From an uncultured Saprospiraceae bacterium (GTDB taxonomy: Bacteria > Bacteroidota > Bacteroidia > Chitinophagales > Saprospiraceae): a stretch of 64,000 nucleotides of DNA. The notes under the pieces were generated by a model. That model saw only the letters and a list, made by a program, of their open reading frames with translations, made no database searches and had not been told where the DNA came from. Position numbers and translations under genes: made by a program. Within the stretch, counting starts at the first letter, position 1. Every line of letters starts with the position of its first letter. Below, one piece after another: positions 26,412 through 36,715 of the stretch. The stretch spans positions 1 to 64,000 of the forward strand of contig CALFWZ010000014.1 of assembly GCA_937928405.1 (NCBI GenBank), given 5' to 3'.

Positions 26412-28181
26412 TTATTGATTATCGGGTTGCAAATCAAACCGTTTTCGAAAGTCATCCACTAAAGGATTACGGGCCACCATGTTTTGGTATATTTCTTTAT
26501 TGGTGGCAGGTTTTTTCTTTTTGGGTGTTACTTCTGGTTGAGTAGATTGTTTCGGATCAATTTTAATGACCAGCGCTAAGCGCTTATCACAAAGTTGTTC
26601 TCTTACGTAAGGCATAAGGCCTGACTCGTCGAGGATCATTTGTCTGGCCATTTTGGTACCAATCGTAACAACGACCTGATTATTTTCAATTTTCAGTGCC
26701 GCATTTTTCAGGGTATTACGTGCTGAAGGAGATTGTACTTTAGTCACGTAAGTCATCCAAGCTTCCTGTAAATTTTCGTCGGTAAGTCGCGACTCTTCCA
26801 CTTGTTCATTCTCTGTTGCCTTATCAATGTCGGCCGCAATCTGATCCAACGAAAGACTTGGTGTACTATGCAGAGATGGAACAGATAATTTGCTAGAATC
26901 GTTTAACTTTCGAGCTTTTTTCTCTGGTTTAGGACTTTCTTTTTTGGCCTTTGTCGGTTGAGCGACGGGTATACTTGCCTTGGGTTCCTTGATGATAATG
27001 GGATCTGGAACCGCTTGAAAATTGGCCGTTTTGGTCGGTACTGCGGCAGGTGTCGGTGCTGGAATACCTTGTTTGGTTAGGTCAACTGCTCGGTTGATAT
27101 AGGCCATTTTAATGAGTGTCATCTCAACATGTAACCTTTTATTTCGAGCCATTTTATAGTTAACATCACAATCATTGGCTAAACTAAGTCCAGTTAAAAG
27201 AAAAGAAGCAGGAGCATTATCCGCTTGTTCTTGATATTGTTCTTTTAGACTATCACTTACTTCTAGCAGAGAGAGTGTGGTCTCGTCTTTACAAACCAGT
27301 AAATTCCGTAGATGTTCCGCTAATCCATTGATGAAAATATCTGGATCAAAACCTTTGCGTAAAATTTCGTCGAAAGTATTTAGTACTTCTGAAACGTTTT
27401 CGGTCAGCATCGCATTGACAATTTTGAAAAAATAATCGTAATCGAGTACGTTTAAGTTTTCAATGACACCTTGATAAGTAATCTCTTTTCCTGAAAAACT
27501 TACCATCCGGTCAAAAATAGATAAAGCATCTCGTAGGGCACCATCTGCCTTTTGAGCGATGATATGCAGCGCATCTTTATCTCCTTTGATTTTTTCGGTT
27601 TTACAAATTTCTTGTAAGTGTTTTACGATAGCGGGTACTTGAATTCGACGAAAGTCAAAAATCTGACACCGCGATAAAATCGTAGGAATAATCTTATGTT
27701 TTTCCGTTGTAGCTAAAATAAAAATAGCGTAAGAAGGCGGCTCTTCCAGTGTTTTTAGAAAGGCATTAAAGGCTGCTTGTGAAAGCATATGTACCTCATC
27801 AATAATAAATACTTTATACTTCCCTTGCTGTGGTTGGAAACGGACTTGTTCGATGAGCGTTCTAATATGCTCGACACTATTATTAGAAGCGGCATCAAGT
27901 TCGGTGATATTAAAAGAAGCATTTTGATTAAAGGCAGTGCAAGAAGCGCAGCTATTGCAGGCTTCGTGGTCTTTTGTGATATTTTCACAGTTGATCGTCT
28001 TTGCTAGAATACGGGCACAAGTCGTTTTACCAACTCCACGTGGACCACAAAAGAGGAAAGAATGTGCTAAATGATCGTTTTGCAGCGCATTTTTAAGCGT
28101 GTTGGAAACATGCTGTTGCCCAACTACTTCGTCGAATCTGGCGGGGCGATATTTTCTGGCTGAAACGATAAAATTACTCAT
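26412..28181 (-). CDS. dnaX: DNA polymerase III subunit gamma/tau
   Basis: Clamp-loader ATPase. The 589 residues start with SARKYRPARFDEVVGQ, a Walker A GPRGVGKTT (46-54), four zinc cysteines (C65, C75, C78, C81) and a DEVHML Walker B. After the collar come a Pro/Lys-rich linker (about 370-440) and a C-terminal DUF-like domain that in tau proteins contacts the polymerase. I found no convincing A-rich slippery heptamer in the right frame for making a separate gamma form. The promoter element lies only 4 nt before the ATG. Confidence 0.96.
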   Translation of the reverse strand: MSNFIVSARKYRPARFDEVVGQQHVSNTLKNALQNDHLAHSFLFCGPRGVGKTTCARILAKTINCENITKDHEACNSCASCTAFNQNASFNITELDAASNNSVEHIRTLIEQVRFQPQQGKYKVFIIDEVHMLSQAAFNAFLKTLEEPPSYAIFILATTEKHKIIPTILSRCQIFDFRRIQVPAIVKHLQEICKTEKIKGDKDALHIIAQKADGALRDALSIFDRMVSFSGKEITYQGVIENLNVLDYDYFFKIVNAMLTENVSEVLNTFDEILRKGFDPDIFINGLAEHLRNLLVCKDETTLSLLEVSDSLKEQYQEQADNAPASFLLTGLSLANDCDVNYKMARNKRLHVEMTLIKMAYINRAVDLTKQGIPAPTPAAVPTKTANFQAVPDPIIIKEPKASIPVAQPTKAKKESPKPEKKARKLNDSSKLSVPSLHSTPSLSLDQIAADIDKATENEQVEESRLTDENLQEAWMTYVTKVQSPSARNTLKNAALKIENNQVVVTIGTKMARQMILDESGLMPYVREQLCDKRLALVIKIDPKQSTQPEVTPKKKKPATNKEIYQNMVARNPLVDDFRKRFDLQPDNQ

Positions 28182-28185
28182 ATTT

Positions 28186-28193
28186 CAAAGGTA
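28186..28193 (-). promoter_or_regulatory. -7 element immediately before dnaX
   Basis: TACCTTTG on the minus strand ends 4 nt before the dnaX ATG. A -7 element there would place transcription start at or next to the start codon, so the mRNA would be leaderless or nearly so. Confidence 0.45.
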
Positions 28194-28259
28194 CGAATAA
28201 TCGTCCTAATGAAAGAATAATTTTAATTTACAAGTTTAACTTTCTTTTAAAAAGGGTCT

Positions 28260-29621
28260 CTATTCGCATCCGATATCTACTCGAGAGATATCGTCGTTAT
28301 TAGGAAAACAATTGCCACTCGCTAAACTACTAGGTTGATAACGGAATAAATCAGGATCATTCAATCCATGTTCCAAAAAGGCTACTAAGTCGTCTATTTG
28401 TGTTTCACTAAGATTTTGTGGTATAAATTCGGCAGCTAATTGTGTAGCCGGAACATTATCATTTTCAGTAACTCCATTATTTTTATACGCTACTACCTCC
28501 TTAATAGAGCGGAATGTACTACCATGTCCGTAGAATGGTGAGTTTGCTAAATTATAGAGTTGTGGTGTTTTAAACTTATAATTATCAGCTTCATTTTTAG
28601 TGAAACCTCCTCTTCCTAAGCGAGAACCATCTTGAGCTGGAATATTAAAGATTGATTCTACGTTCGCATCTAAATCGTTCATTCCATAGGCATGGAAACT
28701 CATGCTATTTAGCGCAGGGCCATTATGACAAGTAGCACAGTTGGCTTCTTGAAAGAAAACGAGCGCACCTCTCTTTTGCTGCTCGTTCATCGCATCGCTA
28801 TACCCACTTAACCAACGTTGAAAAGGAGCCTGATTGGCCATAATGGTCCGTTCGTAAGCAGCGATGGCTAAGCCTGCTGTCTCTTGCGTAACCCGTTCGC
28901 CTTCGGGAAAATTTGGAAAGGCAGCTTCGAATAAAGGACCATACATTTCTGCACAAAGGTCATTATCTGCTTCTAGACGATGTACTTTTAGACCAGCAAT
29001 AGCTTGGATTTCTACGCCTTCGTAACCCAATTCATTGGTAGCGATGGGCGTTCCTGCCGTCCAATTGGCTTCCGTACCTGCATTGATACCTGTGGCACCA
29101 AACTGGCCATTCCACAACATAGCTTCTTGATAGGCAGTATTAAGTGCAGCAGGTGACTTCAAAGGCTGTACATCAATTGAATCCATAGGAAAGAGCGTAT
29201 TAACGACTCGTCCTTCTCCATTCAAACCAAAACCCATTCCTCCTTCTCCAACACCTTGAAATCGGCCTGCCTGAAACCCAGCACCCGCAAAATGGCAAGA
29301 AGCACAGGAAAAAGTCTCACTGGTTCCGTCGATTTTTCCAGCAGTAGCGATACCTGTTTCGTGGAAAAGTCTTCTTCCTAGTTCAATTTTTACCGGACTA
29401 AGTGGATTTTTAGGATCCTGTGGAATCGCACCCAAATCATTGCTACTGGGTAGCTTGAAATGATCTTTTCCTACACCATTGGAAACATCCCTGAGGGCTG
29501 CTTCCAACTCTAAATCAATCGAAGAAGTACTCGTTTGCGGGGATTCATCCGGCGAACAAGAAACAACGAATAGTGCCGTCAAGGCAATAAAACTCAGGTA
29601 ACGAAGTCTAAGAAAATGCAT
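28260..29621 (-). CDS. Di-haem cytochrome c peroxidase/MauG-type lipoprotein
   Basis: A periplasmic redox enzyme of 453 residues. Lipobox FVVSC (modified Cys 22), then two haem c sites, CASCH (106-110) and CATCH (295-299). The spacing and the ELGRRLFHETG segment before the first haem match the bacterial cytochrome c peroxidase/MauG family, which reduces H2O2 or modifies proteins oxidatively. It is longer than classical CcpA (about 330), as is common for Bacteroidota members. It stands alone. The 295 bp upstream show no other gene. Confidence 0.9.
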   Translation of the reverse strand: MHFLRLRYLSFIALTALFVVSCSPDESPQTSTSSIDLELEAALRDVSNGVGKDHFKLPSSNDLGAIPQDPKNPLSPVKIELGRRLFHETGIATAGKIDGTSETFSCASCHFAGAGFQAGRFQGVGEGGMGFGLNGEGRVVNTLFPMDSIDVQPLKSPAALNTAYQEAMLWNGQFGATGINAGTEANWTAGTPIATNELGYEGVEIQAIAGLKVHRLEADNDLCAEMYGPLFEAAFPNFPEGERVTQETAGLAIAAYERTIMANQAPFQRWLSGYSDAMNEQQKRGALVFFQEANCATCHNGPALNSMSFHAYGMNDLDANVESIFNIPAQDGSRLGRGGFTKNEADNYKFKTPQLYNLANSPFYGHGSTFRSIKEVVAYKNNGVTENDNVPATQLAAEFIPQNLSETQIDDLVAFLEHGLNDPDLFRYQPSSLASGNCFPNNDDISRVDIGCE

Positions 29622-29916
29622 CTTATTTTGTATGTTTGTTAGAGAAGCTATTTGGGAAGATAAATCAAACTTTGTACCACTTGTAGGTACTTATGACTTG
29701 CTTTCTTGAGATCGGTGGGGAAATAGCGGAAAGGATTTTGAAAAACTTCTTTAATATAAGTGTACGAAAGACCGCTATATAAACAAAAATAATAAAAATA
29801 TATTAAAAATTAAAGTGGGTAGTCAGAATGTTTTATTATAGAGTATCAGCAGTGTTACGAGTTAAATAAGACTAAATTACCTACCTTTTTTAGTGTTTTG
29901 AAAATGTAGAAAGACT

Positions 29917-30765
29917 TTGCGTAATTATCACGGAAAATTATTATTGTTTGGAGAATATACTATTCTGCGTGGATCGCAGGGGCTGGCATTGCCGTTGGCG
30001 TTATTTAGCGGATTTTGGTCAAAAGAAGGAGCAGATCCGGTGCCGGGTGCACTGAATAAAATTGCTGATTTCTTGGCAGAAAATACCTTTCCTTTTGAGT
30101 TAGATATTAATCTATTTAGAAAAGAAATTACGGATGGGTGGCATTTTACTTCCGATATTCCGTTTGGCTATGGGGCTGGGAGTTCGGGTGCTTTGACAGC
30201 TGGAATTTATGATCGTTATGTCAAAAAAAAGACGGAGGATTTATCTCAGCTAAAAAAAGAACTGGGTTTGATAGAAGGCTTTTTTCATGGAGCTAGTTCG
30301 GGAATTGATCCCCTGATTTGTTATTTAAATCAATCCATTTTGTTGCGTGGGAAAAAGGAAGTTGAAATAGTGGAAAATATGCCAGATCATCGAGGCTCCT
30401 TTTTTTTAATTGATACGGGAATTTCGCGTAAGACGGCTCCGTTGGTGAACATATTTTTAGAGAAATCAAAAGACAAAAATTACCGAGATCGTTGCGATGC
30501 CGTTTTGATTCCAGCGGTAGATGAAGCCATCGCTGCCTTTTTTGCTTCCGATCAGGAAAGTCTTTTCGAGCAATGGCACGAGATCAGTTTTTTTCAATAT
30601 AAATATTTTCAAGAAATGATACCCGAAGCATTCCGTCAAGTCTGGCTAGAGGGACTGGCAGGAGGTGATTATAAATTAAAACTCTGTGGCGCCGGTGGTG
30701 GCGGTTTTATTTTGGGAATGGGCAATGCGGAAAAATGTGGAATAAATGGTGTTTTGGAAATATGA
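29917..30765 (+). CDS. GHMP-family kinase, mevalonate kinase-like
   Basis: A 282-residue small-molecule kinase. It has the GHMP motifs: substrate loop HGKLLLFGEYTIL at the N terminus, the ATP loop PFGYGAGSSGALTAGI near 88, and the C-terminal KLCGAGGGGFILGMG near 250. The FHGASSGIDPL segment resembles mevalonate kinases, so isoprenoid precursor synthesis is my best guess. Other GHMP substrates cannot be excluded. The start is a TTG at 29917, and no ATG suits better. It is convergent with icmF, with about 100 nt between stops. Confidence 0.78.
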   Translation: MRNYHGKLLLFGEYTILRGSQGLALPLALFSGFWSKEGADPVPGALNKIADFLAENTFPFELDINLFRKEITDGWHFTSDIPFGYGAGSSGALTAGIYDRYVKKKTEDLSQLKKELGLIEGFFHGASSGIDPLICYLNQSILLRGKKEVEIVENMPDHRGSFFLIDTGISRKTAPLVNIFLEKSKDKNYRDRCDAVLIPAVDEAIAAFFASDQESLFEQWHEISFFQYKYFQEMIPEAFRQVWLEGLAGGDYKLKLCGAGGGGFILGMGNAEKCGINGVLEI

Positions 30766-30866
30766 GAAAAATATGAGTCTTTCCGAATTTTTTCTTTAGA
30801 AAAATATTGCCTGTTGGACCTCTTTTTACGTAAAAAGAAGGCCAACTGACTAACCGCCAAAAAAAT

Positions 30867-33800
30867 CTACATATTCCGCCGATACTGCCCGCCCACCTCA
30901 TACAAGGCATTGGTAATCTGTCCCAACGAACAAACCTTTACGGCTTCCAACAGTTCCTCAAAAATATTTTCATTCTTAATTGATTTTTCCTGTAATCGTT
31001 TTAGCGTAGCGGCGGAGACAGCTGCTTTGTTGGTATGTAGTTGTTGTAGCGTACGGATCTGATCCTGTTTTTCCTCTTCTGTGGCACGGATGACCTCTTC
31101 AGGAATTACGGTTGGTGATCCATCTTTTGATAAATAAGTATTTACCCCAATGATCGGAAATTCTCCAGTATGTTTGAGCATCTCATAGTGCATACTTTCA
31201 TCCTGAATTTTTCCTCGTTGATACATCGTTTCCATGGCACCAAGGACACCACCCCGCTCGGTTAGACGATCAAATTCCAGCAGCACTGCTTCTTCTACTA
31301 AATCCGTCAATTCTTCGATAATGTACGCACCTTGAATTGGATTTTCGTTTTTGGCGAGTCCTAATTCGTGGTTGATAATCATTTGAATGGCGACTGCTCT
31401 ACGAACACTTTCTTCGGTTGGCGTGGTGATGGCCTCGTCGTAAGCGTTGGTGTGCAGCGAATTACAATTATCATAAATGGCATACAGTGCTTGTAAGGTT
31501 GTACGAATATCATTGAAAGAAATTTCCTGTGCATGTAAAGAGCGACCGGAGGTCTGAATATGATATTTTAATTTTTGAGAACGAGCATTCGCTTGATATT
31601 TTTCCCGCATTGCCTTGGCCCAAATTCTACGAGCTACACGACCAATTACGGCATATTCTGGATCAATTCCGTTGGAAAAAAAGAAAGAAAGATTGGGGGC
31701 AAAATCATTAATATCCATTCCCCTAGAAAGATAATATTCTACGAAAGTAAAACCATTGGATAACGTAAAGGCCAACTGCGTAATCGGATTAGCGCCAGCT
31801 TCCGCAATATGGTATCCAGAAATAGAAACGGAATAAAAATTTCTCACCTTATTTTTAATAAAAGACTCTTGTACGTCGCCCATTAATTTGAGCGAAAATT
31901 CTGTAGAAAAAATACAGGTATTTTGTGCTTGATCTTCTTTTAAAATGTCTGCTTGTACCGTTCCTCGGACAGAGGCGAGTGCTTTAGCTCGCAACGGCGC
32001 ATAGACTTCAGGCTCCAAAATTTGATCACCTGTAATTCCTAATAAGCGTAAGCCCAGTCCATTGTTATTTTCAGGGATTTCTCCTTGATAGGCTGGTCTG
32101 GGTTGATCTTGATCATCGTAAACTTCTTTTAGTTTGGCTTCCACCAAATCTTCAAGACCATTTTCTTTAATATACATTTCGCACTGCTGATCAATGGCGG
32201 CATTCATAAAAAAGGCACAAATGGTAGCGGCAGGACCGTTGATGGTCATCGAAACGGAAGTCTTTGGATTACAAAGGTCAAATCCTGAATAGAGTTTTTT
32301 GGCATCATCTAAACAACAAATACTTACCCCGCTGTTTCCAATTTTTCCGTAAATATCTGGACGATGATCTGGGTCTTCCCCGTATAAGGTTACCGAGTCA
32401 AAGGCTGTAGACAAGCGGTTGGCTGGCATATCCGCTGAGAGATAATGAAAACGACGATTGGTTCGTTCTGGTCCACCTTCGCCCGCAAACATTCTCGTTG
32501 GATCTTCTCCTTTTCGCTTGAATGGAAATACACCAGCGGTAAACGGAAACTCTCCAGGCACATTTTCTTGTAAGCAGTAACGGAGAATTTCTCCCCAGTC
32601 TTTATAACGTGGCAACGCAATCCGTGGAATGCGCGAATGTGATAAAGAAGTGGTAAAAGTGGGTACTCGAATTTCTCGATCTCTTACTTTGTAAACAAAT
32701 TCATCTGCCGCATACGCCGCCTTTTTATCTTGCCACTCGTCGAGGATTCGACGGCAGCGACCATCCAAATCAAGCGCTGCATCTTCATAGGCTTTTTCGA
32801 GTTCAGCCACCAGCGAATTGTTCTCAGCATCTTTATCTTTTAAAACATCAATGGATTGTTGGAGTCCGTATAATTTACTAGCTAGCGTACACTGAGCATC
32901 GACCCAACGATCATATTGCCGATTACTTTCAGAAATTTCAGAAAGATAGCGAGTCCGTTTGGGAGGAATGATAAAAATCTTTTCACTCATTTCGTTATCA
33001 CTATCGAAATCAGATGTAAGGTTTGCATTGGTTTTTTCTACAATTTTATTCATCAAATTCCGGTACAAAGTATTCATGCCCGGGTCATTGAATTGCGAAG
33101 CGATGGTGCCGAAAACAGGAAGATCTTCTACCTTAGTATCCCAAAGTTGATGATTGCGCATATATTGTTTTTTGACATCACGTAGAGCATCTTTGGCGCC
33201 TCGTTTATCAAATTTATTGATGGCAATCATGTCTGCAAAATCCAACATGTCGATTTTTTCTAGTTGCGTAGCTGCACCGTATTCGGGTGTCATGACGTAG
33301 AGTGAAACGTCGGAGTGATCGGTAATCTCCGTATCAGATTGCCCGATACCAGAAGTTTCTAAAATAATCAAATCGTAGTTAGATGCTTTTAGAATGTCAA
33401 CGGCAGACTGTACATGTTTAGACAAAGCCAAATTGGATTGTCGGGTAGCAAGTGAACGCATAAAGACCCGTTCTTTCGCTTGGGTGCCATGAATGGAATT
33501 CATCCGAATTCGATCACCGAGGAGTGCGCCTCCGGTTTTTCTTTTAGAAGGATCGACCGAAATAATAGCAATCGTTTTATCTGAAAAATCTAGTAAAAAA
33601 CGACGGACTAATTCGTCCACGAGACTAGATTTTCCTGCCCCTCCCGTTCCGGTGATTCCTAATACTGGAATATTCTTTTTGGAAATCTCTTTTTGAATAT
33701 CTTGGAGCCAATCTGCGTTGACTTTGGGAAAATTTTCGGCAGCGGTAATCATCCGAGCGATGGAGTGATCATCCTGTGAAGTATATTTTTTTAATTCACC

Positions 33801-34256
33801 ATTGAGTTGTTCGCCGATAGGGAAATCGCAGTTTTTTAATACATCGTTGATCATTCCCTGTAGGCCCATTGTTCGTCCGTCATCTGGACTATAAATTCGG
33901 TTAATACCATATTGGTGAAGATCTTCGATTTCGGAAGGAAGAATGGTGCCACCCCCGCCTCCGAAAATTTTGATATGTGCTGCACCTTTTTCGCGGAGTA
34001 AATCATACATGTATTTAAAAAATTCGTTATGGCCTCCTTGATAAGATGTGATGGCGATGCCCTGAACATCTTCTTGAATGGCGGTATTGACGATTTCTTG
34101 GACGGAGCGATTATGACCTAGATGGATAATTTCGGCACCGGAGCTCTGCATGATGCGGCGCATGATATTGATGGCGGCGTCGTGACCGTCAAAAAGAGAA
34201 GCGGCGGTTACAATCCGCACCTTGTTTTGTGGCTGGTAGGGTGCTATTTTTTCCAT
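30867..34256 (-). CDS. icmF: Fused isobutyryl-CoA mutase (B12-binding, GTPase chaperone and mutase in one chain)
   Basis: Adenosylcobalamin enzyme that interconverts isobutyryl- and n-butyryl-CoA. In its 1129 residues the order is B12 domain (about 12-145, with the axial ligand in FDGHDAA, H25), a MeaB/MeaI-like G-protein domain (about 195-450, Walker [10 protein letters not shown] at 203-211) and the mutase barrel (about 540 to the end). The order and length identify IcmF rather than two-subunit methylmalonyl-CoA mutase. GVFPFKR has Phe where methylmalonyl-CoA mutase uses Tyr, consistent with an apolar acyl group. A TATCTTTG promoter lies about 35 nt upstream. The region to the convergent GHMP gene is short. 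Confidence 0.94.
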   Translation of the reverse strand: MEKIAPYQPQNKVRIVTAASLFDGHDAAINIMRRIMQSSGAEIIHLGHNRSVQEIVNTAIQEDVQGIAITSYQGGHNEFFKYMYDLLREKGAAHIKIFGGGGGTILPSEIEDLHQYGINRIYSPDDGRTMGLQGMINDVLKNCDFPIGEQLNGELKKYTSQDDHSIARMITAAENFPKVNADWLQDIQKEISKKNIPVLGITGTGGAGKSSLVDELVRRFLLDFSDKTIAIISVDPSKRKTGGALLGDRIRMNSIHGTQAKERVFMRSLATRQSNLALSKHVQSAVDILKASNYDLIILETSGIGQSDTEITDHSDVSLYVMTPEYGAATQLEKIDMLDFADMIAINKFDKRGAKDALRDVKKQYMRNHQLWDTKVEDLPVFGTIASQFNDPGMNTLYRNLMNKIVEKTNANLTSDFDSDNEMSEKIFIIPPKRTRYLSEISESNRQYDRWVDAQCTLASKLYGLQQSIDVLKDKDAENNSLVAELEKAYEDAALDLDGRCRRILDEWQDKKAAYAADEFVYKVRDREIRVPTFTTSLSHSRIPRIALPRYKDWGEILRYCLQENVPGEFPFTAGVFPFKRKGEDPTRMFAGEGGPERTNRRFHYLSADMPANRLSTAFDSVTLYGEDPDHRPDIYGKIGNSGVSICCLDDAKKLYSGFDLCNPKTSVSMTINGPAATICAFFMNAAIDQQCEMYIKENGLEDLVEAKLKEVYDDQDQPRPAYQGEIPENNNGLGLRLLGITGDQILEPEVYAPLRAKALASVRGTVQADILKEDQAQNTCIFSTEFSLKLMGDVQESFIKNKVRNFYSVSISGYHIAEAGANPITQLAFTLSNGFTFVEYYLSRGMDINDFAPNLSFFFSNGIDPEYAVIGRVARRIWAKAMREKYQANARSQKLKYHIQTSGRSLHAQEISFNDIRTTLQALYAIYDNCNSLHTNAYDEAITTPTEESVRRAVAIQMIINHELGLAKNENPIQGAYIIEELTDLVEEAVLLEFDRLTERGGVLGAMETMYQRGKIQDESMHYEMLKHTGEFPIIGVNTYLSKDGSPTVIPEEVIRATEEEKQDQIRTLQQLHTNKAAVSAATLKRLQEKSIKNENIFEELLEAVKVCSLGQITNALYEVGGQYRRNM

Positions 34257-34289
34257 TATTTAATTTGGTATTGGTAAAGTCTTTGGTGG

Positions 34290-34297
34290 CAAAGATA
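34290..34297 (-). promoter_or_regulatory. -7 promoter element for icmF
   Basis: TATCTTTG on the minus strand, predicted leader of about 28 nt. A TTG lies 15 nt further upstream, closer than the usual 19. Confidence 0.5.
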
Positions 34298-34460
34298 AGG
34301 ATTTACCCGTGTCAAAATTACTGCAAGTGATGATGAAGAAGATTTTTTATTAAAAAAATGGCATTCTACCCACTAATTAGACCTAAATAGGAGTTTTAAT
34401 GGTTAATTATGCCGCTTGTTTAAAACAACTTTGAAAATTGAGAACCTCAAAATAATACTT

Positions 34461-35252
34461 ATGAAAAATCAACTATTGGTAATTTTTATGTTTATGGTGG
34501 CCTTTTTAGCTTTTTCCTGTAAAGGTAGTGAAGTAGAAAAACTAAAAAGCCAATTAGCTTTAAAAAGCGATCAAGTGACCCAATTGAAGCAACAAATCGA
34601 TCATCTTCAGAAAACCAATGGAAGTTTACTAGATCGGATGTCTGATTTATCCATCGTTAGCAAGGCTGGTGCTAAGAGTATTGAAAAATCCTTGGAATCG
34701 TTAAGTAATCAGTATGATTTTATTCAGGATTTGACGACTAAAATACAGACCAAAGATTCCCTCAATTTAGCGTTGGTTTTAAATCTTAAACGCTCTTTAT
34801 CTAATATCAATGACGAGGATATATTGGTCGAAGTTCGTGGTGGACTGGTTCATGTTTCTATTTCTGATAAATTATTATTTAAATCAGGCAGTAGTACAAT
34901 CAGCAGAAATGCGGAAGAGGTGCTGGGGAAAATAGCTGGAATTGTCAATGACCACGAAGATTTGGAAGTAATGGTGGAAGGCCATACGGACGATGTGCCC
35001 ATGAATAACGACTGTATTGCGGATAATTGGGATTTGAGTGTAAAGCGGGCCACTGCCGTAGTGCGGATGTTGCACAATGATCATTACGTAGAAGCGAGTA
35101 GAATGACGGCTGCTGGGCGTTCGGAATTTGTCCCAAAAGCAGAGAACGATACCGCCTCAGGAAGAAGCATGAATCGTCGAACGGAGATTGTGTTAGCTCC
35201 GAGAATGGATCAATTTTTTAAATTGCTGGAAGCGCCTGAGTTGGCTAATTAA
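34461..35252 (+). CDS. OmpA-family peptidoglycan-binding lipoprotein
   Basis: A 263-residue envelope protein. Lipobox LAFSC (Cys about 20), a coiled coil (about 25-70, heptad-like LKSQLALKSDQVTQLK), then a C-terminal OmpA domain (about 140-250) with VEGHTDDVPM and NWDLSVKRATAVVRML, the diaminopimelate-binding motif. It probably ties a membrane to peptidoglycan. I use ATG 34461. A longer TTG frame from 34416 would disrupt the signal peptide. A hairpin terminator separates it from the convergent tRNA gene. Confidence 0.9.
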   Translation: MKNQLLVIFMFMVAFLAFSCKGSEVEKLKSQLALKSDQVTQLKQQIDHLQKTNGSLLDRMSDLSIVSKAGAKSIEKSLESLSNQYDFIQDLTTKIQTKDSLNLALVLNLKRSLSNINDEDILVEVRGGLVHVSISDKLLFKSGSSTISRNAEEVLGKIAGIVNDHEDLEVMVEGHTDDVPMNNDCIADNWDLSVKRATAVVRMLHNDHYVEASRMTAAGRSEFVPKAENDTASGRSMNRRTEIVLAPRMDQFFKLLEAPELAN

Positions 35253-35255
35253 AGA

Positions 35256-35291
35256 AAAAGCCCTAAAGATCTATTGATCATCAGGGCTTTT
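35256..35291. terminator. Bidirectional terminator between the OmpA gene and tRNA-Cys
   Basis: AAAAGCCCT pairs with AGGGCTTTT, with an inner GATC/GATC stem. It ends 14 nt from the tRNA 3' end, so it can serve both strands. Confidence 0.82.
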
Positions 35292-35304
35292 AAGAATGCT
35301 TTAG

Positions 35305-35375
35305 AGGTTGCGGACGGATTCGAACCGCCGTACAAGCTTTTGCAGAGCTCTGCCTAGCCACTCGGCCACGCAACC
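35305..35375 (-). tRNA. tRNA-Cys (GCA)
   Basis: A complete 71-nt cloverleaf on the minus strand: acceptor GGTTGCG with CGCAACC, discriminator U as expected for Cys, T-arm with GGTTCGAATCC, and a 7-nt anticodon loop around GCA. The CCA end is not encoded. A TATATTTG promoter element lies 40 nt upstream. Confidence 0.97.
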
Positions 35376-35391
35376 ATTAAGTATAAAATCG

Positions 35392-35410
35392 CCTACCATC
35401 TTTTGGTAGG
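35392..35410 (-). other. Hairpin at the predicted 5' end of the tRNA-Cys precursor
   Basis: CCTACCA and TGGTAGG form a 7-bp stem, loop of 5 nt, between the -7 element and the mature tRNA. It would be the first structure of the precursor. Confidence 0.5.
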
Positions 35411-35414
35411 AGGG

Positions 35415-35422
35415 CAAATATA
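35415..35422 (-). promoter_or_regulatory. -7 promoter element for tRNA-Cys
   Basis: TATATTTG on the minus strand; transcription would begin near 35409. Confidence 0.55.
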
Positions 35423-35539
35423 AATACTTTTTTATACATCTGCTATGATAAAAACGGATAAATCTTTATTTGGTTCCAATTGTTGGAGTTATCTTTCATA
35501 AAAAAGCGATATTTTGAATGGCTAATTATTGATTATAGG

Positions 35540-35547
35540 TACTTTTG
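35540..35547 (+). promoter_or_regulatory. -7 promoter element for galK
   Basis: TACTTTTG, 20 nt before ATG 35568, which supports that start. A TTTG lies about 23 nt upstream. Confidence 0.6.
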
Positions 35548-35567
35548 TGGAAAAAATTACGCTGTTG

Positions 35568-36710
35568 ATGACTTTAGAAGAAGTAGTGGTAGCATTTAAT
35601 GCGACCTATAATTTAGAGCCAGTGCTTTTTCGAGCACCTGCCCGAATAAATTTAATTGGTGAACATACAGATTATAATGATGGTTTTGTCATGCCCGCAG
35701 CGGTGGATCGACAACTCTTCTTTGCCATCGCTCCCAATCAAAAAAATCTTTACGAATTGACGGCTTTGGATATGAACGAATCGGTTTCTATCTCTGCCTC
35801 GCTAGATACGATGCCACCGCAAGGATGGGCGAAATATTTTTACGCAGTTTTGCAAGTATTAAAAGAGCAAGGTTTAGCGTTAGCGTCTGTCAGTTGTGCC
35901 TTTGGAGGTAATATCCCCATTGGATCAGGCATGTCTTCTTCGGCAGCCTTGACCTGCGGATTTGCCTTTGCATTGAACGATCTCTTTGACTGGAAAATGG
36001 ATCGACTCGCGCTGGCTAAAATTGGCCAAGCAGCCGAACATCGAGTGGGTATTAAGTGTGGCCTGATGGATCAGTATGCGGTACTTTTTGGTAAAGAAGA
36101 ACAAGTGGTTAAGCTAGATTGTCAATCCCTTACGCACGAGTATGCACCACTTCGATTAGGCGATTATAGACTGGTACTTTTTAATAGTATGGTTCAGCAT
36201 TCGCTGGCAGATTCTGCTTATAATGATCGTAGAAAGAGCTGTGAAGCTGTCTTGGATTTTCTACATAAAAAAATTGGAATCACTTCTTTAAAAGCGCTTA
36301 CACTAGAAAAATTAAGTGAGTATGAATCAGCCATTGATCCAGTGGCTTATCAGCGAGTAAGATATGTTTTGGAAGAAAATCAAAGAGTAGTCGCTGCGCA
36401 AAAAGCGCTGATGACCGGAGCGTTAACGACGCTTGGTCAACTGATGTATGCTTCGCATGAGGGATTGAGTAAAGTGTATGAAGTAAGTTGTGAAGAGCTT
36501 GATTTTTTAGTAGATCAGGTGCGAGATGAAGCAGGTGTTTTGGGTGCTCGGATGATGGGCGGTGGCTTTGGTGGATGTACGCTTAATCTGATTCACGTAG
36601 ATGCGATTGAACCTATTCAGAAAAAACTTAACAAAAGCTACGATCAAAAATTTGGCAAAAAGCCAGCCATGACCGAGGTAGTTACGGCTAATGGAATTGG
36701 CCGAGTGTAA
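35568..36710 (+). CDS. galK: Galactokinase
   Basis: Phosphorylates alpha-D-galactose at C1, the Leloir pathway entry. The 380 residues carry the galactokinase signature RINLIGEHTDYNDG near the N terminus, the ATP loop IPIGSGMSSSAAL near 120 and GARMMGGGFGGCT near 330. ATG 35568 fits the promoter. A TTG frame from 35529 would overlap the promoter element. galM lies 5.5 kb away on the same strand, and galT is not in the window. It is convergent with speD, whose stop is 6 nt away. Confidence 0.95.
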   Translation: MTLEEVVVAFNATYNLEPVLFRAPARINLIGEHTDYNDGFVMPAAVDRQLFFAIAPNQKNLYELTALDMNESVSISASLDTMPPQGWAKYFYAVLQVLKEQGLALASVSCAFGGNIPIGSGMSSSAALTCGFAFALNDLFDWKMDRLALAKIGQAAEHRVGIKCGLMDQYAVLFGKEEQVVKLDCQSLTHEYAPLRLGDYRLVLFNSMVQHSLADSAYNDRRKSCEAVLDFLHKKIGITSLKALTLEKLSEYESAIDPVAYQRVRYVLEENQRVVAAQKALMTGALTTLGQLMYASHEGLSKVYEVSCEELDFLVDQVRDEAGVLGARMMGGGFGGCTLNLIHVDAIEPIQKKLNKSYDQKFGKKPAMTEVVTANGIGRV

Positions 36711-36715
36711 AAGGA

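Noticed and set aside
26412-27100. Programmed frameshift in dnaX to make a gamma subunit
   Set aside because: A-rich stretches exist in the linker, but none has the A-AAA-AAG frame or an A9 run that would support slippage.
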